Source: Eubacteriaceae bacterium
GTDB taxonomy: Bacteria > Bacillota > Clostridia > Eubacteriales > Eubacteriaceae
Direction of reading: 5' to 3'
Assembly: GCA_030156895.1 (NCBI GenBank)
Contig: JASGLP010000002.1
Coordinates: 1 to 64,000 of the forward strand
DNA: 64,000 nucleotides
Shown in pieces: positions 8,949 to 17,469 of the stretch. A model generated the notes under the pieces. The model did not search any database, was not told the DNA's origin, and saw only the letters and a list, made by a program, of their open reading frames with translations. Each line of letters opens with the position of its first letter. Within the stretch, counting starts at the first letter, position 1. The position numbers and the translations under genes are program-made.

Positions 8949-9094
8949 CGAAAAATGAAGCCGGGCATTCGTCGAAGCTATCGCTTCGACTCATCGCGGG
9001 CTTCGCCCGCTGGACGCAGGTGCTTTAATTCCTTCTTGAAAGCGAGCTTTCATCAGGAATTAAAACACCTGCGTCCACCCGGCTTCATTTTTCG
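8949..9094 (-). repeat. four-way-junction inverted-repeat element in the ATPase leader
   Basis: A 146-bp element closed by a perfect 17-bp outer stem (8949-8965 with 9078-9094). Inside are three stems: GTCGAAGC/GCTTCGAC (8971-8990), GCGGGC/GCCCGC with a 3-base loop (8996-9010), and a 23-bp stem (9011-9033 with 9055-9077) capped by a TGAAAGC/GCTTTCA hairpin. The only mismatch in the 23-bp stem becomes a U-G wobble in a minus-strand transcript and would be C-A in a plus-strand one, so an RNA role on the minus strand is favoured. It lies between the riboswitch terminator and the ATPase ribosome site. Family unknown to me; it could be a mobile palindromic repeat or a regulatory RNA module. Confidence 0.8.
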
Positions 9095-9097
9095 CGC

Positions 9098-9230
9098 AAA
9101 AAAACCTTCATCCCCACAACGTAATTTGTTGTGAAAATAAAGGTCTGACTCCAAGATAACTTGTCATTTAGCCGGGGTTATACCCGTATTGACGACTAAA
9201 CAATTCCTTTCGGTGAGCTACTCCCCTTTA
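9098..9230 (-). promoter_or_regulatory. yybP-ykoY (Mn2+-sensing) riboswitch with terminator
   Basis: On the minus strand the aptamer reads TAAAGGGGAGTAGC ... GTCGTCAATACGGG ... CCCCGGCTAAATGAC ... GTCAGACCTTTA, the conserved blocks of the yybP-ykoY class. P1 pairs TAAAGG (9225-9230) with CCTTTA (9138-9143). The expression platform is a terminator (9098-9144): an ACCTT/AAGGT and CACAAC/GTTGTG stem followed by seven T. The 3' strand of P1 is also the 5' arm of the terminator, so ligand-stabilised P1 should prevent termination, giving an ON switch. The class is established as a Mn2+ sensor; its position ahead of the P-type ATPase fits Mn2+ efflux control. Confidence 0.93.
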
Positions 9231-9238
9231 GGTATTTC

Positions 9239-9267
9239 ATTATACGAAATATTTTAACACAATTCAG
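9239..9267 (-). promoter_or_regulatory. predicted promoter of the riboswitch-ATPase transcript
   Basis: A perfect -10 TATAAT (9239-9244, minus strand) lies about 9 bp before the first riboswitch stem, placing the transcription start at the aptamer 5' end. The -35 position (CTGAAT, 9262-9267, 17-bp spacing) is a weak match. Confidence 0.5.
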
Positions 9268-9289
9268 TTATTATATAAAGCTATTTTTT

Positions 9290-11938
9290 TTAAGCCTTAA
9301 AATAATTAAGACGCTCTTGAACTTTCTCCATCGTTTCTTCGTATTGCTGTTTCTTTTCTCTTTCGGCCTGAACCACTTTTTCCGGCGCCTTATCAGTAAA
9401 ACCTTTATTTGATAGTTTTTGATTGACGCGATCAATTTCCTTTTGCAGTTTTCCGGCTTCTGCTTCGAGTCGAGCAATTTCTTTTTCCTTATCAACCAGT
9501 TCATCCAAGTCAATAAAGAGTTCCAGATCCCCCACTACCGCTGAAACATAATTTTCTTTTACATCTGACTTCTCAATGGTTTTAATAGAAGAGACTGATG
9601 CCAGTTTCATTAAATAGTCGAGAGAGTTTTTCATCAGTTGAGTAGATTCTTCCCGGTCTGAGATAAAGAGCAGCTGTGATTTTTTAGAATTAGGCACATC
9701 CATTTCCGCCCGAATATTTCTGATGCTTCGAATGACATCCATCAAGAAAATGATTTCTTTTTCGTCTGCCGGATAGTTGTTTTCATCCTTTTGGTGCGGC
9801 CACGGCGCAACAATAATGTCGCCTTCTGTGCCTGGTAAATAGCTATTGATTTCTTCGGTTATAAATGGTGTGAACGGATGTAAAAGCTTTAGGATCCCTT
9901 CCAGCACTTCATGCAAAGTTACTTGAGCTGCTACTTTTGATGGTGAATCTTCACCATACAATCTAGGTTTAACAAGTTCGATATACCAGTCGCAGTATTC
10001 GTTCCAGGCAAAATCATAGATTTTTGAAGCAGCAATCCCCAGCTCGTATTTTTCCATATTATGATTGACTTCAGCAAAAAGATTATTAAGCCTGCTGAGT
10101 ATCCAGCGATCAGTATTTTCCAAATTTTCCTGGGCGATGGCTTTTTTATTCATGATATCATCATCCAGATTCATCAGTACAAAACGAGCTGCATTCCAGA
10201 TCTTATTCAAGAAGTTTCGGCTGGATTCCATTTTGTCATCCTGCCATCTGATATCATTACCAGCAGAGTTCCCGGTGATAATGGTAAAACGCAGCGCATC
10301 GGCGCTATATTCTTCGATCAGTTCCAGAGGATCAATCCCGTTCCCAAGCGATTTACTCATCTTTCGGCCCTGTGAATCCCGTACCAGACCATGAATATAA
10401 ACATCCTTAAACGGTGTTTCTTTCATTTCGAAGATCCCCATAAAGATCATGCGGGCCACCCAGAAGAAGATAATATCATATCCTGTTACCAGAACAGAGG
10501 TCGGATAATGTTTTTTAAGATCTTCGGTATTTTCTGGCCATCCTAGGGTTGAAAATGGCCAAAGACCGGATGAAAACCATGTATCCAAAACATCCTCATC
10601 CTGGGTAAATGTATCATTGCCACATTTTGAACACTTAGTCGGTGCTTCTTTGGAAACCACCATTTCCCCGCATTCTGTACAATAATAAGCGGGAATCCGG
10701 TGACCCCACCATAGCTGTCGGGAAATACACCAGTCACGAATGTTTTCCAGCCAGTTATAATAAATTTTACTAAAACGATCCGGCACAAATTCAGTATCGC
10801 GATTTCTAACTGCCTCTAAAGCGGGCTGAGCCAGATCTTCCATCTTGACAAACCATTGTTCCGAGGTCATGGTTTCAACGGTCGTTGAGCAGCGGTAACA
10901 CTCACCAACATTATGTTCATGATCTTCGATAGCTTCTAAAAGACCTAATGCGTCCAAATCCTTAACCACTGCTTTTCGGCAGTCATAGCGGTCCATACCG
11001 ACGTATTTACCAGCCAGCTCATTCATGGTTCCATCGTCGTTCATAACCCGAATCTGTTCCAAGTTATGGCGTAAACCAACTTCGTAGTCATTAGGGTCAT
11101 GGGCTGGTGTCATTTTAACAACACCGGTTCCAAATTCCATATCCACATAGTCATCAGCAACAATTGGGATCTCTTTGTCTAAAAGCGGCAGGATCACGGT
11201 CTTGCCGATCAGATGAGCATAACGTTCGTCATTTGGGTTAACAGCTACACCAGAATCTCCCAGCATCGTTTCCGGACGGGTTGTAGCCACCACCAGATAG
11301 TCATTACCCTCAGCCAGGGGATAGCGAATATGCCAGAGGTTTCCCTGTCGGGTTTCGTATTCCACTTCTGCTTCAGATAAGGCCGTTTTACAATCCGGAC
11401 ACCAGTTGATAATTCGACTGCCTTTATAGATGAGTCCCTTTTCATAGAGATTAACGAAAGCTTCATTCACGGCTTTGGAGCAACCCTCATCCATGGTGAA
11501 GCGTTCCCGGCTCCAGTCACAGGAAGCCCCCAGTTCTTTGAGCTGATTAGTGATCCGACTCTTATAGGTCAGCGCCCAATCCCATGCACGTTCTAAAAAT
11601 GCTTCTCGACCAATGTCTTTTTTGGTTTTTCCTTCTTCTTCTCGAAGTTTATCCACCACTTTCACCTCAGTGGCAATACTGGCATGGTCGGTTCCCGGCA
11701 ACCAAAGTGCAGCATATCCGTCCATTCTCTTATAACGGGTCAAAACATCCTGAAGGGTTCCGTCAAAAGCATGGCCCATGTGAAGCTGACCAGTAATATT
11801 TGGCGGTGGCATCACAATTGTAAAAGGTTTTCCATCCGGATGGACTTCCGGTTTGAAGTATCCGTTATCCTGCCATTTCTGATATGTTTTTTTCTCAACC
11901 TCTTTCGGGCTGTACGTTTTTGACATTTCTTTTTTCAT
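9290..11938 (-). CDS. valS: valine--tRNA ligase
   Basis: 882-aa class Ia aminoacyl-tRNA synthetase that charges tRNA-Val in the cytoplasm. Visible signatures: PPPNITGQLHMGHAF (HIGH motif, about 45-60), the editing-domain region with TTRPETMLGD, zinc-type cysteines CYRC and CTEC/CSKC in the insertion, GRKMSKSLGN (KMSKS, about 525-533), and a C-terminal coiled-coil arm (about 805-880: EKEIARLEAEAGKLQKEIDR) as in bacterial ValRS. Length is normal. The start ATG overlaps the stop of the glycosyltransferase gene (TAATG, 11936-11940). No T-box leader is seen; the gene is internal to an operon. Confidence 0.97.
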   Translation of the reverse strand: MKKEMSKTYSPKEVEKKTYQKWQDNGYFKPEVHPDGKPFTIVMPPPNITGQLHMGHAFDGTLQDVLTRYKRMDGYAALWLPGTDHASIATEVKVVDKLREEEGKTKKDIGREAFLERAWDWALTYKSRITNQLKELGASCDWSRERFTMDEGCSKAVNEAFVNLYEKGLIYKGSRIINWCPDCKTALSEAEVEYETRQGNLWHIRYPLAEGNDYLVVATTRPETMLGDSGVAVNPNDERYAHLIGKTVILPLLDKEIPIVADDYVDMEFGTGVVKMTPAHDPNDYEVGLRHNLEQIRVMNDDGTMNELAGKYVGMDRYDCRKAVVKDLDALGLLEAIEDHEHNVGECYRCSTTVETMTSEQWFVKMEDLAQPALEAVRNRDTEFVPDRFSKIYYNWLENIRDWCISRQLWWGHRIPAYYCTECGEMVVSKEAPTKCSKCGNDTFTQDEDVLDTWFSSGLWPFSTLGWPENTEDLKKHYPTSVLVTGYDIIFFWVARMIFMGIFEMKETPFKDVYIHGLVRDSQGRKMSKSLGNGIDPLELIEEYSADALRFTIITGNSAGNDIRWQDDKMESSRNFLNKIWNAARFVLMNLDDDIMNKKAIAQENLENTDRWILSRLNNLFAEVNHNMEKYELGIAASKIYDFAWNEYCDWYIELVKPRLYGEDSPSKVAAQVTLHEVLEGILKLLHPFTPFITEEINSYLPGTEGDIIVAPWPHQKDENNYPADEKEIIFLMDVIRSIRNIRAEMDVPNSKKSQLLFISDREESTQLMKNSLDYLMKLASVSSIKTIEKSDVKENYVSAVVGDLELFIDLDELVDKEKEIARLEAEAGKLQKEIDRVNQKLSNKGFTDKAPEKVVQAEREKKQQYEETMEKVQERLNYFKA

Positions 11939-13080
11939 TATTCACTCACCTGCTGATTTCCTGTTTTTTTGCTGATCAGGCTTTCACACAATTCCACAGT
12001 TTTTTCCATGGATCGGTTCATTGCCTCTTCAGACATGTTTTCTGACATTTGTTTGATGATATACTTATTTTCAAACAGGAAATTGACCTTTTCGGTCAAA
12101 TCCTTTATTTTGTCGACTTTTATAGCCATTCCACCATCGACCAGATAATCGGCATTTTCCTCTTCCTGACCGGGGTAATAATAGGGAATAATCATGGGGA
12201 TATTTTTGACAATTGCTTCAGTCGTTGTCAATCCCCCTGGTTTAGATATAATAGCATCGGATTCGTCCATCAGTTCCGGGACATTTTCCACAAAGCCATG
12301 AATTTCAACGATTTTGCCATCAGAATTACGGGCTTTATTTAAAAGATGCATTTCTTTCTCGATCCATTTATTATTACCGCAGACGGCAATAATTCGGATC
12401 TTTTCCTTAACTTTCAGGAGGGATAAAAAGGCTTTTTCCATCTGCCGACTCCCCAGGCTTCCGGCCATTAAAAGCACGGTTCCCGCCAAATCCACTTCTG
12501 ATTTTTTTGGTTCTAAATGATTGTTAGTTAAAAAGGCCTGGCGGACCGGAATCCCATAGGCGTATATTATATCAGGGTTAACGCCTTTATCAATCATAGT
12601 TTTTTTTGTGTATTCGCTGCCAACCACATAAGCATCGATCATTTTTTTAAGGTAAAGTGTGTGTATTTTATAATCAGTTACAACCGACAGAACTGGAATA
12701 TCAAAGGCATCATGTTCTTTTAACGTTCCCAATACATTCGTGACAAAGGGATGGGTCGAAATAATCAGATCTGGCTTGCCTTTTTGCACCATCGGCACTA
12801 TCTCGGGGTTCATAATCCGGGTTAGCACCTGAAACATACCCTGCTGGAAACGATTCATATTATTGAACTGATTATACATCTGTTCGTACAGTTTAGGTGT
12901 CGTTGCCACCATCTGTTTATAACCTACTGAAATCAAGCGATCCAGAGCCACGCTGCTTTCCTTGAAGGCATCATAAATCTCAGTCTTTAAACCGGCCTGA
13001 TTCAGAGACTCTTTTAATGAATTTGCAGCCAGATTGTGTCCGGCACCAGTTGAAGCTGTGAAAATAAAAACCTTCGCCAT
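11938..13080 (-). CDS. MGDG synthase/UgtP-like glycosyltransferase
   Basis: 380-aa GT28-type glycosyltransferase with an MGDG-synthase N-terminal domain (FTASTGAGHNLAANSLKESL, about 6-25) and a C-terminal UDP-sugar binding domain (GSLGSRQMEKAF; SKPGGLTTTEAIVKNIPMI, about 290-308). Family members transfer sugar from UDP-glucose or UDP-galactose to diacylglycerol, making glycolipids and lipoteichoic-acid anchors at the membrane. The exact sugar and processivity are not readable. Start ATG follows AGGATAAC. It lies 10 bp after a small membrane protein gene and is coupled to valS; this operon pairing has no obvious functional logic. Confidence 0.88.
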   Translation of the reverse strand: MAKVFIFTASTGAGHNLAANSLKESLNQAGLKTEIYDAFKESSVALDRLISVGYKQMVATTPKLYEQMYNQFNNMNRFQQGMFQVLTRIMNPEIVPMVQKGKPDLIISTHPFVTNVLGTLKEHDAFDIPVLSVVTDYKIHTLYLKKMIDAYVVGSEYTKKTMIDKGVNPDIIYAYGIPVRQAFLTNNHLEPKKSEVDLAGTVLLMAGSLGSRQMEKAFLSLLKVKEKIRIIAVCGNNKWIEKEMHLLNKARNSDGKIVEIHGFVENVPELMDESDAIISKPGGLTTTEAIVKNIPMIIPYYYPGQEEENADYLVDGGMAIKVDKIKDLTEKVNFLFENKYIIKQMSENMSEEAMNRSMEKTVELCESLISKKTGNQQVSE

Positions 13081-13089
13081 AAAGTTATC

Positions 13090-13245
13090 CTAATTATCAA
13101 ATTCTCTGGAGAATCGATAATTTACCCGTACCAGCTTGCCGCCGACTTCTTTTTCCTGTCTTTTTTCGACAAAATAGAACCCGCCAAATACCATCAACAT
13201 GGCTGCTGCTACGACCGATGATCCCATAAATATTTTTTTAAACAT
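13090..13245 (-). CDS. small single-pass membrane protein, unknown function
   Basis: About 51 aa, MFKKIFMGSSVVAAAMLMVF and on: a short basic N-terminus, one hydrophobic helix (about 8-24), then a polar tail rich in charged residues. The ATG at 13243-13245 has a good GGAGG six bases ahead, overlapping the end of proB, and is preferred to an upstream in-frame ATG that lacks a ribosome site. It lies between proB and the glycosyltransferase gene in the same direction and is probably co-transcribed. No family recognised. Confidence 0.6.
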   Translation of the reverse strand: MFKKIFMGSSVVAAAMLMVFGGFYFVEKRQEKEVGGKLVRVNYRFSREFDN

Positions 13246-13246
13246 T

Positions 13247-14083
13247 TCAAACCTCCACTTGTTTTTCATTATTTCTAAAGGGATTGTTATCACTCAAAAA
13301 AATTGTTCCGATCTCCTGGCCTTCAAGAATCTCATACAAGATATCAACTTGACTGCCAGAGGCAACAATCACATCTATGCCACAATCCGTTGCATACCGA
13401 GCTGCGCCCAGTTTTGTGACCATGCCGCCGGTGCCAAGTCCTGATCCGCTTGAACCAGCTGTTTTCATCAGATCCTGATCGACCTGATGAACAGTTCTAA
13501 TCAGCTTGGCATCCTTATTATTGGCCGGATTATCATCATACAAACCATCGACATCAGAAAGAATAATCAAAAGATCGGCTCCAACGATATCTGCTGTCAT
13601 GGCTGACAATATATCATTGTCGCCAAAAGCCTCTTCCTGAATTTCATCGGTGGCAATACAGTCATTCTCATTAACAATGGGAATAATGCCATTCTCAATG
13701 AGTGCATTAAAGGTGTTGGTGGCGTTAGTTCTTTTAATTGAATGCTTAAAAACATCCTTTGTTAAAAGAATCTGTCCAACTGTCTGATTAAATTCATCAA
13801 AGAGTTTTTGATAGACCCTCATCAGGAGTCCCTGTCCAACTGAGGCTGCCGCCTGTTTATCCGTTGTCAGTTTGGGCCGTTCTTTGAGCCCCATCCGGTT
13901 CATTCCAGCACCAATGGCACCGGATGAAACCAGTACCATCCGTTTGCCGCTATTTTCCAGATCAGTCATTACTCTGGCTAATCGTTCCATTTTTCTGATA
14001 TTCAGAGTTCCATTTTCGTGAGTCACGGAAGTCGTACCCATCTTAACTACAATTCGTTTTGCTTCTTTAACTTTGCTTCGCAT
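13247..14083 (-). CDS. proB: glutamate 5-kinase, short form without PUA domain
   Basis: 278-aa amino-acid kinase fold protein that phosphorylates L-glutamate on the gamma-carboxyl, the first step of proline synthesis. Motifs: RIVVKMGTTSVT (about 10-21), VLVSSGAIGAGMNRMGL (about 50-66), PIVNENDCIATDEI (about 145-158), FGDNDILSA, and GTGGMVTKLGAA (about 215). It ends about 90 residues before the E. coli-type enzyme because the C-terminal PUA domain is absent; such short forms exist in other bacteria. proA is not adjacent, which is unusual. First gene of the proB-small protein-glycosyltransferase-valS operon, with a clear promoter upstream. Confidence 0.93.
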   Translation of the reverse strand: MRSKVKEAKRIVVKMGTTSVTHENGTLNIRKMERLARVMTDLENSGKRMVLVSSGAIGAGMNRMGLKERPKLTTDKQAAASVGQGLLMRVYQKLFDEFNQTVGQILLTKDVFKHSIKRTNATNTFNALIENGIIPIVNENDCIATDEIQEEAFGDNDILSAMTADIVGADLLIILSDVDGLYDDNPANNKDAKLIRTVHQVDQDLMKTAGSSGSGLGTGGMVTKLGAARYATDCGIDVIVASGSQVDILYEILEGQEIGTIFLSDNNPFRNNEKQVEV

Positions 14084-14115
14084 CGCTTTCTCCTGAATGA
14101 TAATCCTAGTCTTTT

Positions 14116-14144
14116 ATTATAGCAAAGAAACATTAAATCCTCAA
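14116..14144 (-). promoter_or_regulatory. predicted sigma-A promoter of the proB-valS operon
   Basis: Minus strand: TTGAGG (14139-14144), 17-bp spacer, then TGC-TATAAT (14116-14121), an extended -10. It lies 33 bp upstream of the proB start. Confidence 0.7.
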
Positions 14145-14156
14145 AATCTTTTTTGA

Positions 14157-17123
14157 TCAGGAGCAGCCAGTTGTCGTTCCGCAATCCAGACAAACCTTAC
14201 AGGTTCCGTTACGCATCAAGCGGTCGCTACCACAGTGGCTGCAAACCTCTCCGTATAACATTTCTCCCTGAATATCCTGATTGTAACTTGTTTTATGTTC
14301 AACTTTTCGTTCTTCTGTTTTATTATCATCACTGACGCTATTGATCTCGTTGACCTCATTCATCAGGGTAAAGCTTTTAGGTTTGACCTGGCAATTTGAG
14401 AAATCGCCATGTTCAATATCCAGAACCTTACTGATCAGGTCTGAAATCGAAGAGGCAAATTTAATATATGGATGCCGTGAAACAAAACCTGAAGGCTCAT
14501 ATTTTTGACCACGCAGCATTTTAGAAATCTGATCCGGTGGAATATGATACTGAAGCATATTCGATATCGACTTCGACAATGAAGCCAATAAGCCCTTCAC
14601 AACGGTTCCTTCTTTATCTGTAGAGACAAAAATCTCAGCAATGCCGCCGTCCTCATAGAAACCAATGGTAATATAAAGTTCGATATCACCGATTTTTGCC
14701 GCATGGGTTCGGCTTAAACGCATCCCTTCAGGACGGATTCGAATTGGCTCTTCGTGACAGTCTTTTTTAGCAATCTCAAGCAGTTCCTGATAAGAATATT
14801 CATCAAATGTCCGTTCATGATCTTCGGCCATGCCGGAGCTTAATGGCTGTGAAGCCTTACAGCCATCACGGTATACCGCAATTGCTTTAGTACCAGTTGC
14901 ATAAGCCAGCAGGTGAATATTAGCCACTTCTTCAACTGTCGCTTCATGGGGCAGATTAACGGTTTTAGAAACTGAACCCGAGATCATCGGTGTAATAGCA
15001 GATACCATTAAAACATGTCCCATCGGAGAAATTGTATTGGCAGTATCAAAAACAGCCAGATCTTCTTCTTTAATATGTGGTGCACCAGCAATGCTATCAT
15101 GAACGAAGTAGCCATTGTCATCTTTTTCCAGCATATATGAAAGAATATCACTAATCTGATCTTCTTCATAACCAAGATTAGCAAGTGCCGTCTCAATCAC
15201 CGGATTGACAATTTCCATTGAACCACCACCGATTAACTTTTTAAAGACCACATGATTATAGAAAGGCTCAACCGAGGTTGCGCCGCAGTCCATCGCAAAA
15301 GAGATGGTCCCAGTCGGTGCAATTACAGAAACCTGTGCATTGCGATAGCCGTTTAACTGACCAAGTTCTTCTGCTGACTGCCAGGATTTAGTCAGTTCTT
15401 TACCGATTGTATCAAAGCCCATGCTTGCCAGCAAGTCATGATTGACAATCATTGGTTCATAATTCAAATCTTCATAAGCGTCTTTTCTGGCACCTGCTAC
15501 TCGACTGTGATTTCTGATAACACGCATCATATAAGGCTGATTAACCGAAAACATCGGGAAAGCGCCCACTTTTCCGGCCATTAAAGCCGAGACTTTGTAA
15601 GAAACGCCTGTCATTAAACCGGTCAGTGCGGCAATCAGATTCCGGCTTTCGCTCGAATCATAAGGATAACCGAGAGCCAGGACCAGTGAAGCCGCATTGG
15701 CAATACCCAGGCCAGTAGTTCTAAAGAGATAACTTTTGCGAGCCACTGCCGGAGTCGGAAACTGTCCCCAGAAAATAGAAGCTTCCAGGGCGCACTGAAT
15801 CAGCCCGATTAAGTGAATATATGATTTGACATCAAACTGTTTGGTATTTTCATCATAAAAACGGAAGATATTGATTGAAGCCAGATTGCAGGCCGTATCA
15901 TCAAGGAAAGCATACTCAGAGCATGGATTAGTCGCATTGATCCGGTTGATCTTTTCATTGATATTGCCGTTTTCGCCACCCGGGCAGGTATGCCAGGCAT
16001 TGAATCGATCATCAAACTGAAGACCTGGATCCGCACATTCCCAGGAAGCCTGATTGATATTATCCCATAAGGTTTTAACCGGCAGTTCTCGATTGACACT
16101 GTCGTCAACCCGTCCTTTTAGTTCAAAGATCTGATCCGGTTCCTGTGAAAGATTTAAAACTTTTTCCATGAAATCCTGGTTCAAACGTACGGAGTTATTG
16201 CTGTTCTGACCACTGACAGTCTGATAGGCTTCTCCATCCATTGACAGGTCATAACCCATTTTCCCCAGATCACGAACCTTTCTTTCTTCCTTGACCTTCC
16301 AGTTAATAAACTGATCAATTTCTGGATGATCAATATCCACGATTACCATTTTGGCGGCTCGTCTGGTGGTTCCACCGGATTTTATAGCCCCGGCATTTCG
16401 ATCAAGGCCCAAAAGAAAACTCATCATCCCTGATGACTGACCACCGCTGGTCAGTCCTTCATTGACGCCGCGAAGACTTGAAAAATTGGTACCAACACCG
16501 GAACCACCTTTAAAGAGCTTGGTTTCACTGACATAATGTTCAGAAATAGAGTGCTGACCCAATAATCGGTCCTGAATAGACAAAATAAAACAGGCACTGG
16601 CCTGGGTTCTGGTGTAACGGTCATCACTTTCTGCAACCGTTTCTGTTTCTGTATCATAATAATATAAATCGTCTTTTGAACCTTTAATCCCGTAAGATCG
16701 CTGGAGTCCGGTATTAAACCACTGAGGTGAGTTAGGCGCCCACATCTGCATTAAAAATGCATAGACAAGTTCATCATAGTAAATTTGCCACTCTTCGTCG
16801 GTTTCGATCAGTCCCTCTTCCTTTAAGGCATCAGTCCAAAATCCAACCAGACGATCAGCTACTTCCCGCATGCTGTGCTCGTAGCCATAACTATTCGGAA
16901 CACCTTTTCGTCTGAAATATTTGGTTGCAATGATATTGCAGGCATTTTGCGAGTAATGAATCGGAAATTCCAGATCATTCATTTCATAGATCAGTTCACC
17001 TGTCAGGTAATTTTTCATTACTACATCAACAGATTGCCACTGAAACATGTCATAAACCGTTTTATCTGAATTCTCCAACTCCTTTGTAAAATGCCGTTTA
17101 AATAATTGATTAATTTCTTTCAA
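14157..17123 (-). CDS. nrdJ: class II (adenosylcobalamin-dependent) ribonucleotide reductase
   Basis: About 988 aa. Reduces ribonucleotides to deoxyribonucleotides with a coenzyme B12 radical, so it works without oxygen. Visible: the N-terminal substrate domain (QMWAPNSPQWFNTGL, ASACFILSIQD), GGSGVGTNFSSLRG, the active-site loop NATNPCSEYAFLDDTACNL (about 430), IAPTGTISFAMDCGATSVEP (about 625), and a C-terminal cysteine tail CSHCGSDRLMRNGTCKVCLDCG. The likely start is TTG at 17121-17123, because GAGAGGGAG lies 8 bases ahead; an ATG ten codons further upstream has no ribosome site. It has its own promoter and stands alone. Requires cobalamin, consistent with an acetogen. Confidence 0.95.
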   Translation of the reverse strand: MKEINQLFKRHFTKELENSDKTVYDMFQWQSVDVVMKNYLTGELIYEMNDLEFPIHYSQNACNIIATKYFRRKGVPNSYGYEHSMREVADRLVGFWTDALKEEGLIETDEEWQIYYDELVYAFLMQMWAPNSPQWFNTGLQRSYGIKGSKDDLYYYDTETETVAESDDRYTRTQASACFILSIQDRLLGQHSISEHYVSETKLFKGGSGVGTNFSSLRGVNEGLTSGGQSSGMMSFLLGLDRNAGAIKSGGTTRRAAKMVIVDIDHPEIDQFINWKVKEERKVRDLGKMGYDLSMDGEAYQTVSGQNSNNSVRLNQDFMEKVLNLSQEPDQIFELKGRVDDSVNRELPVKTLWDNINQASWECADPGLQFDDRFNAWHTCPGGENGNINEKINRINATNPCSEYAFLDDTACNLASINIFRFYDENTKQFDVKSYIHLIGLIQCALEASIFWGQFPTPAVARKSYLFRTTGLGIANAASLVLALGYPYDSSESRNLIAALTGLMTGVSYKVSALMAGKVGAFPMFSVNQPYMMRVIRNHSRVAGARKDAYEDLNYEPMIVNHDLLASMGFDTIGKELTKSWQSAEELGQLNGYRNAQVSVIAPTGTISFAMDCGATSVEPFYNHVVFKKLIGGGSMEIVNPVIETALANLGYEEDQISDILSYMLEKDDNGYFVHDSIAGAPHIKEEDLAVFDTANTISPMGHVLMVSAITPMISGSVSKTVNLPHEATVEEVANIHLLAYATGTKAIAVYRDGCKASQPLSSGMAEDHERTFDEYSYQELLEIAKKDCHEEPIRIRPEGMRLSRTHAAKIGDIELYITIGFYEDGGIAEIFVSTDKEGTVVKGLLASLSKSISNMLQYHIPPDQISKMLRGQKYEPSGFVSRHPYIKFASSISDLISKVLDIEHGDFSNCQVKPKSFTLMNEVNEINSVSDDNKTEERKVEHKTSYNQDIQGEMLYGEVCSHCGSDRLMRNGTCKVCLDCGTTTGCS

Positions 17124-17173
17124 TGCTTGTACTCCCTCTCTGATCAAATACACGATATTGTTGTTGCTTGTCC

Positions 17174-17202
17174 ATTATACATATATATAGTATTTTTTGC
17201 AA
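17174..17202 (-). promoter_or_regulatory. predicted nrdJ promoter
   Basis: Minus strand: TTGCAA (17197-17202), 17-bp spacer, TATAAT (17174-17179). The spacer contains TACTATATATATGTA, which resembles one half better than the other of an NrdR box; NrdR control is possible but not shown. Confidence 0.7.
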
Positions 17203-17246
17203 GTTTTTCTTCTTCATCTTAGAGGCATATATTTCACCTCGAAAAG

Positions 17247-17272
17247 AAAAGACTCACAAAAATGAGTCTTTT
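17247..17272. terminator. bidirectional hairpin terminator
   Basis: AAAAGACTCA and its complement TGAGTCTTTT around a short loop; A and T runs flank both sides. It sits between the repeat copy downstream of plsY and the nrdJ promoter, so it most likely ends the plsY transcript. Confidence 0.75.
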
Positions 17273-17273
17273 A

Positions 17274-17452
17274 AGTGTGCAAACTAACCCCGTATCGACA
17301 ATTGTATTTCCTCGTCTGTGCGCGGATTTGTACAGTTGCTAGCTAAAAATCATCAGCATCTTTGGGCAACTGTCCGCCCCAAGCTAGACAACAAAAAAAA
17401 ACTAATTGTTGGCACTCAGTGGCTACTATTAACTTTTAGAAACTATTAAACA
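17274..17452 (+). repeat. structured dispersed repeat, copy 1 (diverged)
   Basis: About 180 bp related to the element at 41689-41871 on the opposite strand. Shared blocks are AGTGTG at the start, AACCCCG, GACAATTG-TATTTC, GCGCGGATT-GTACAGTTGC, GGGCAACTGT, CGCCCC, AATTGT-GG-CTCAG and ATTAACTTT. The core hairpin pairs ACAGTTGC (17332-17339) with GCAACTGT (17366-17373); an outer stem pairs CGACAATT (17296-17303) with AATTGTTG (17404-17411). It holds no coding frame. It fills most of the 316-bp gap between plsY and nrdJ. The 3' boundary is approximate. Confidence 0.7.
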
Positions 17453-17469
17453 AGTCTCTTTTTGATAAA

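Noticed and set aside
9245-9289. Terminator after valS
   Set aside because: AAGGCT...AGCTTT is too short and loop-rich to call.
17180-17196. NrdR box in the nrdJ promoter spacer
   Set aside because: TACTATATATATGTA matches only one half of the NrdR consensus and its AT-rich make-up makes chance likely; kept as a remark only.
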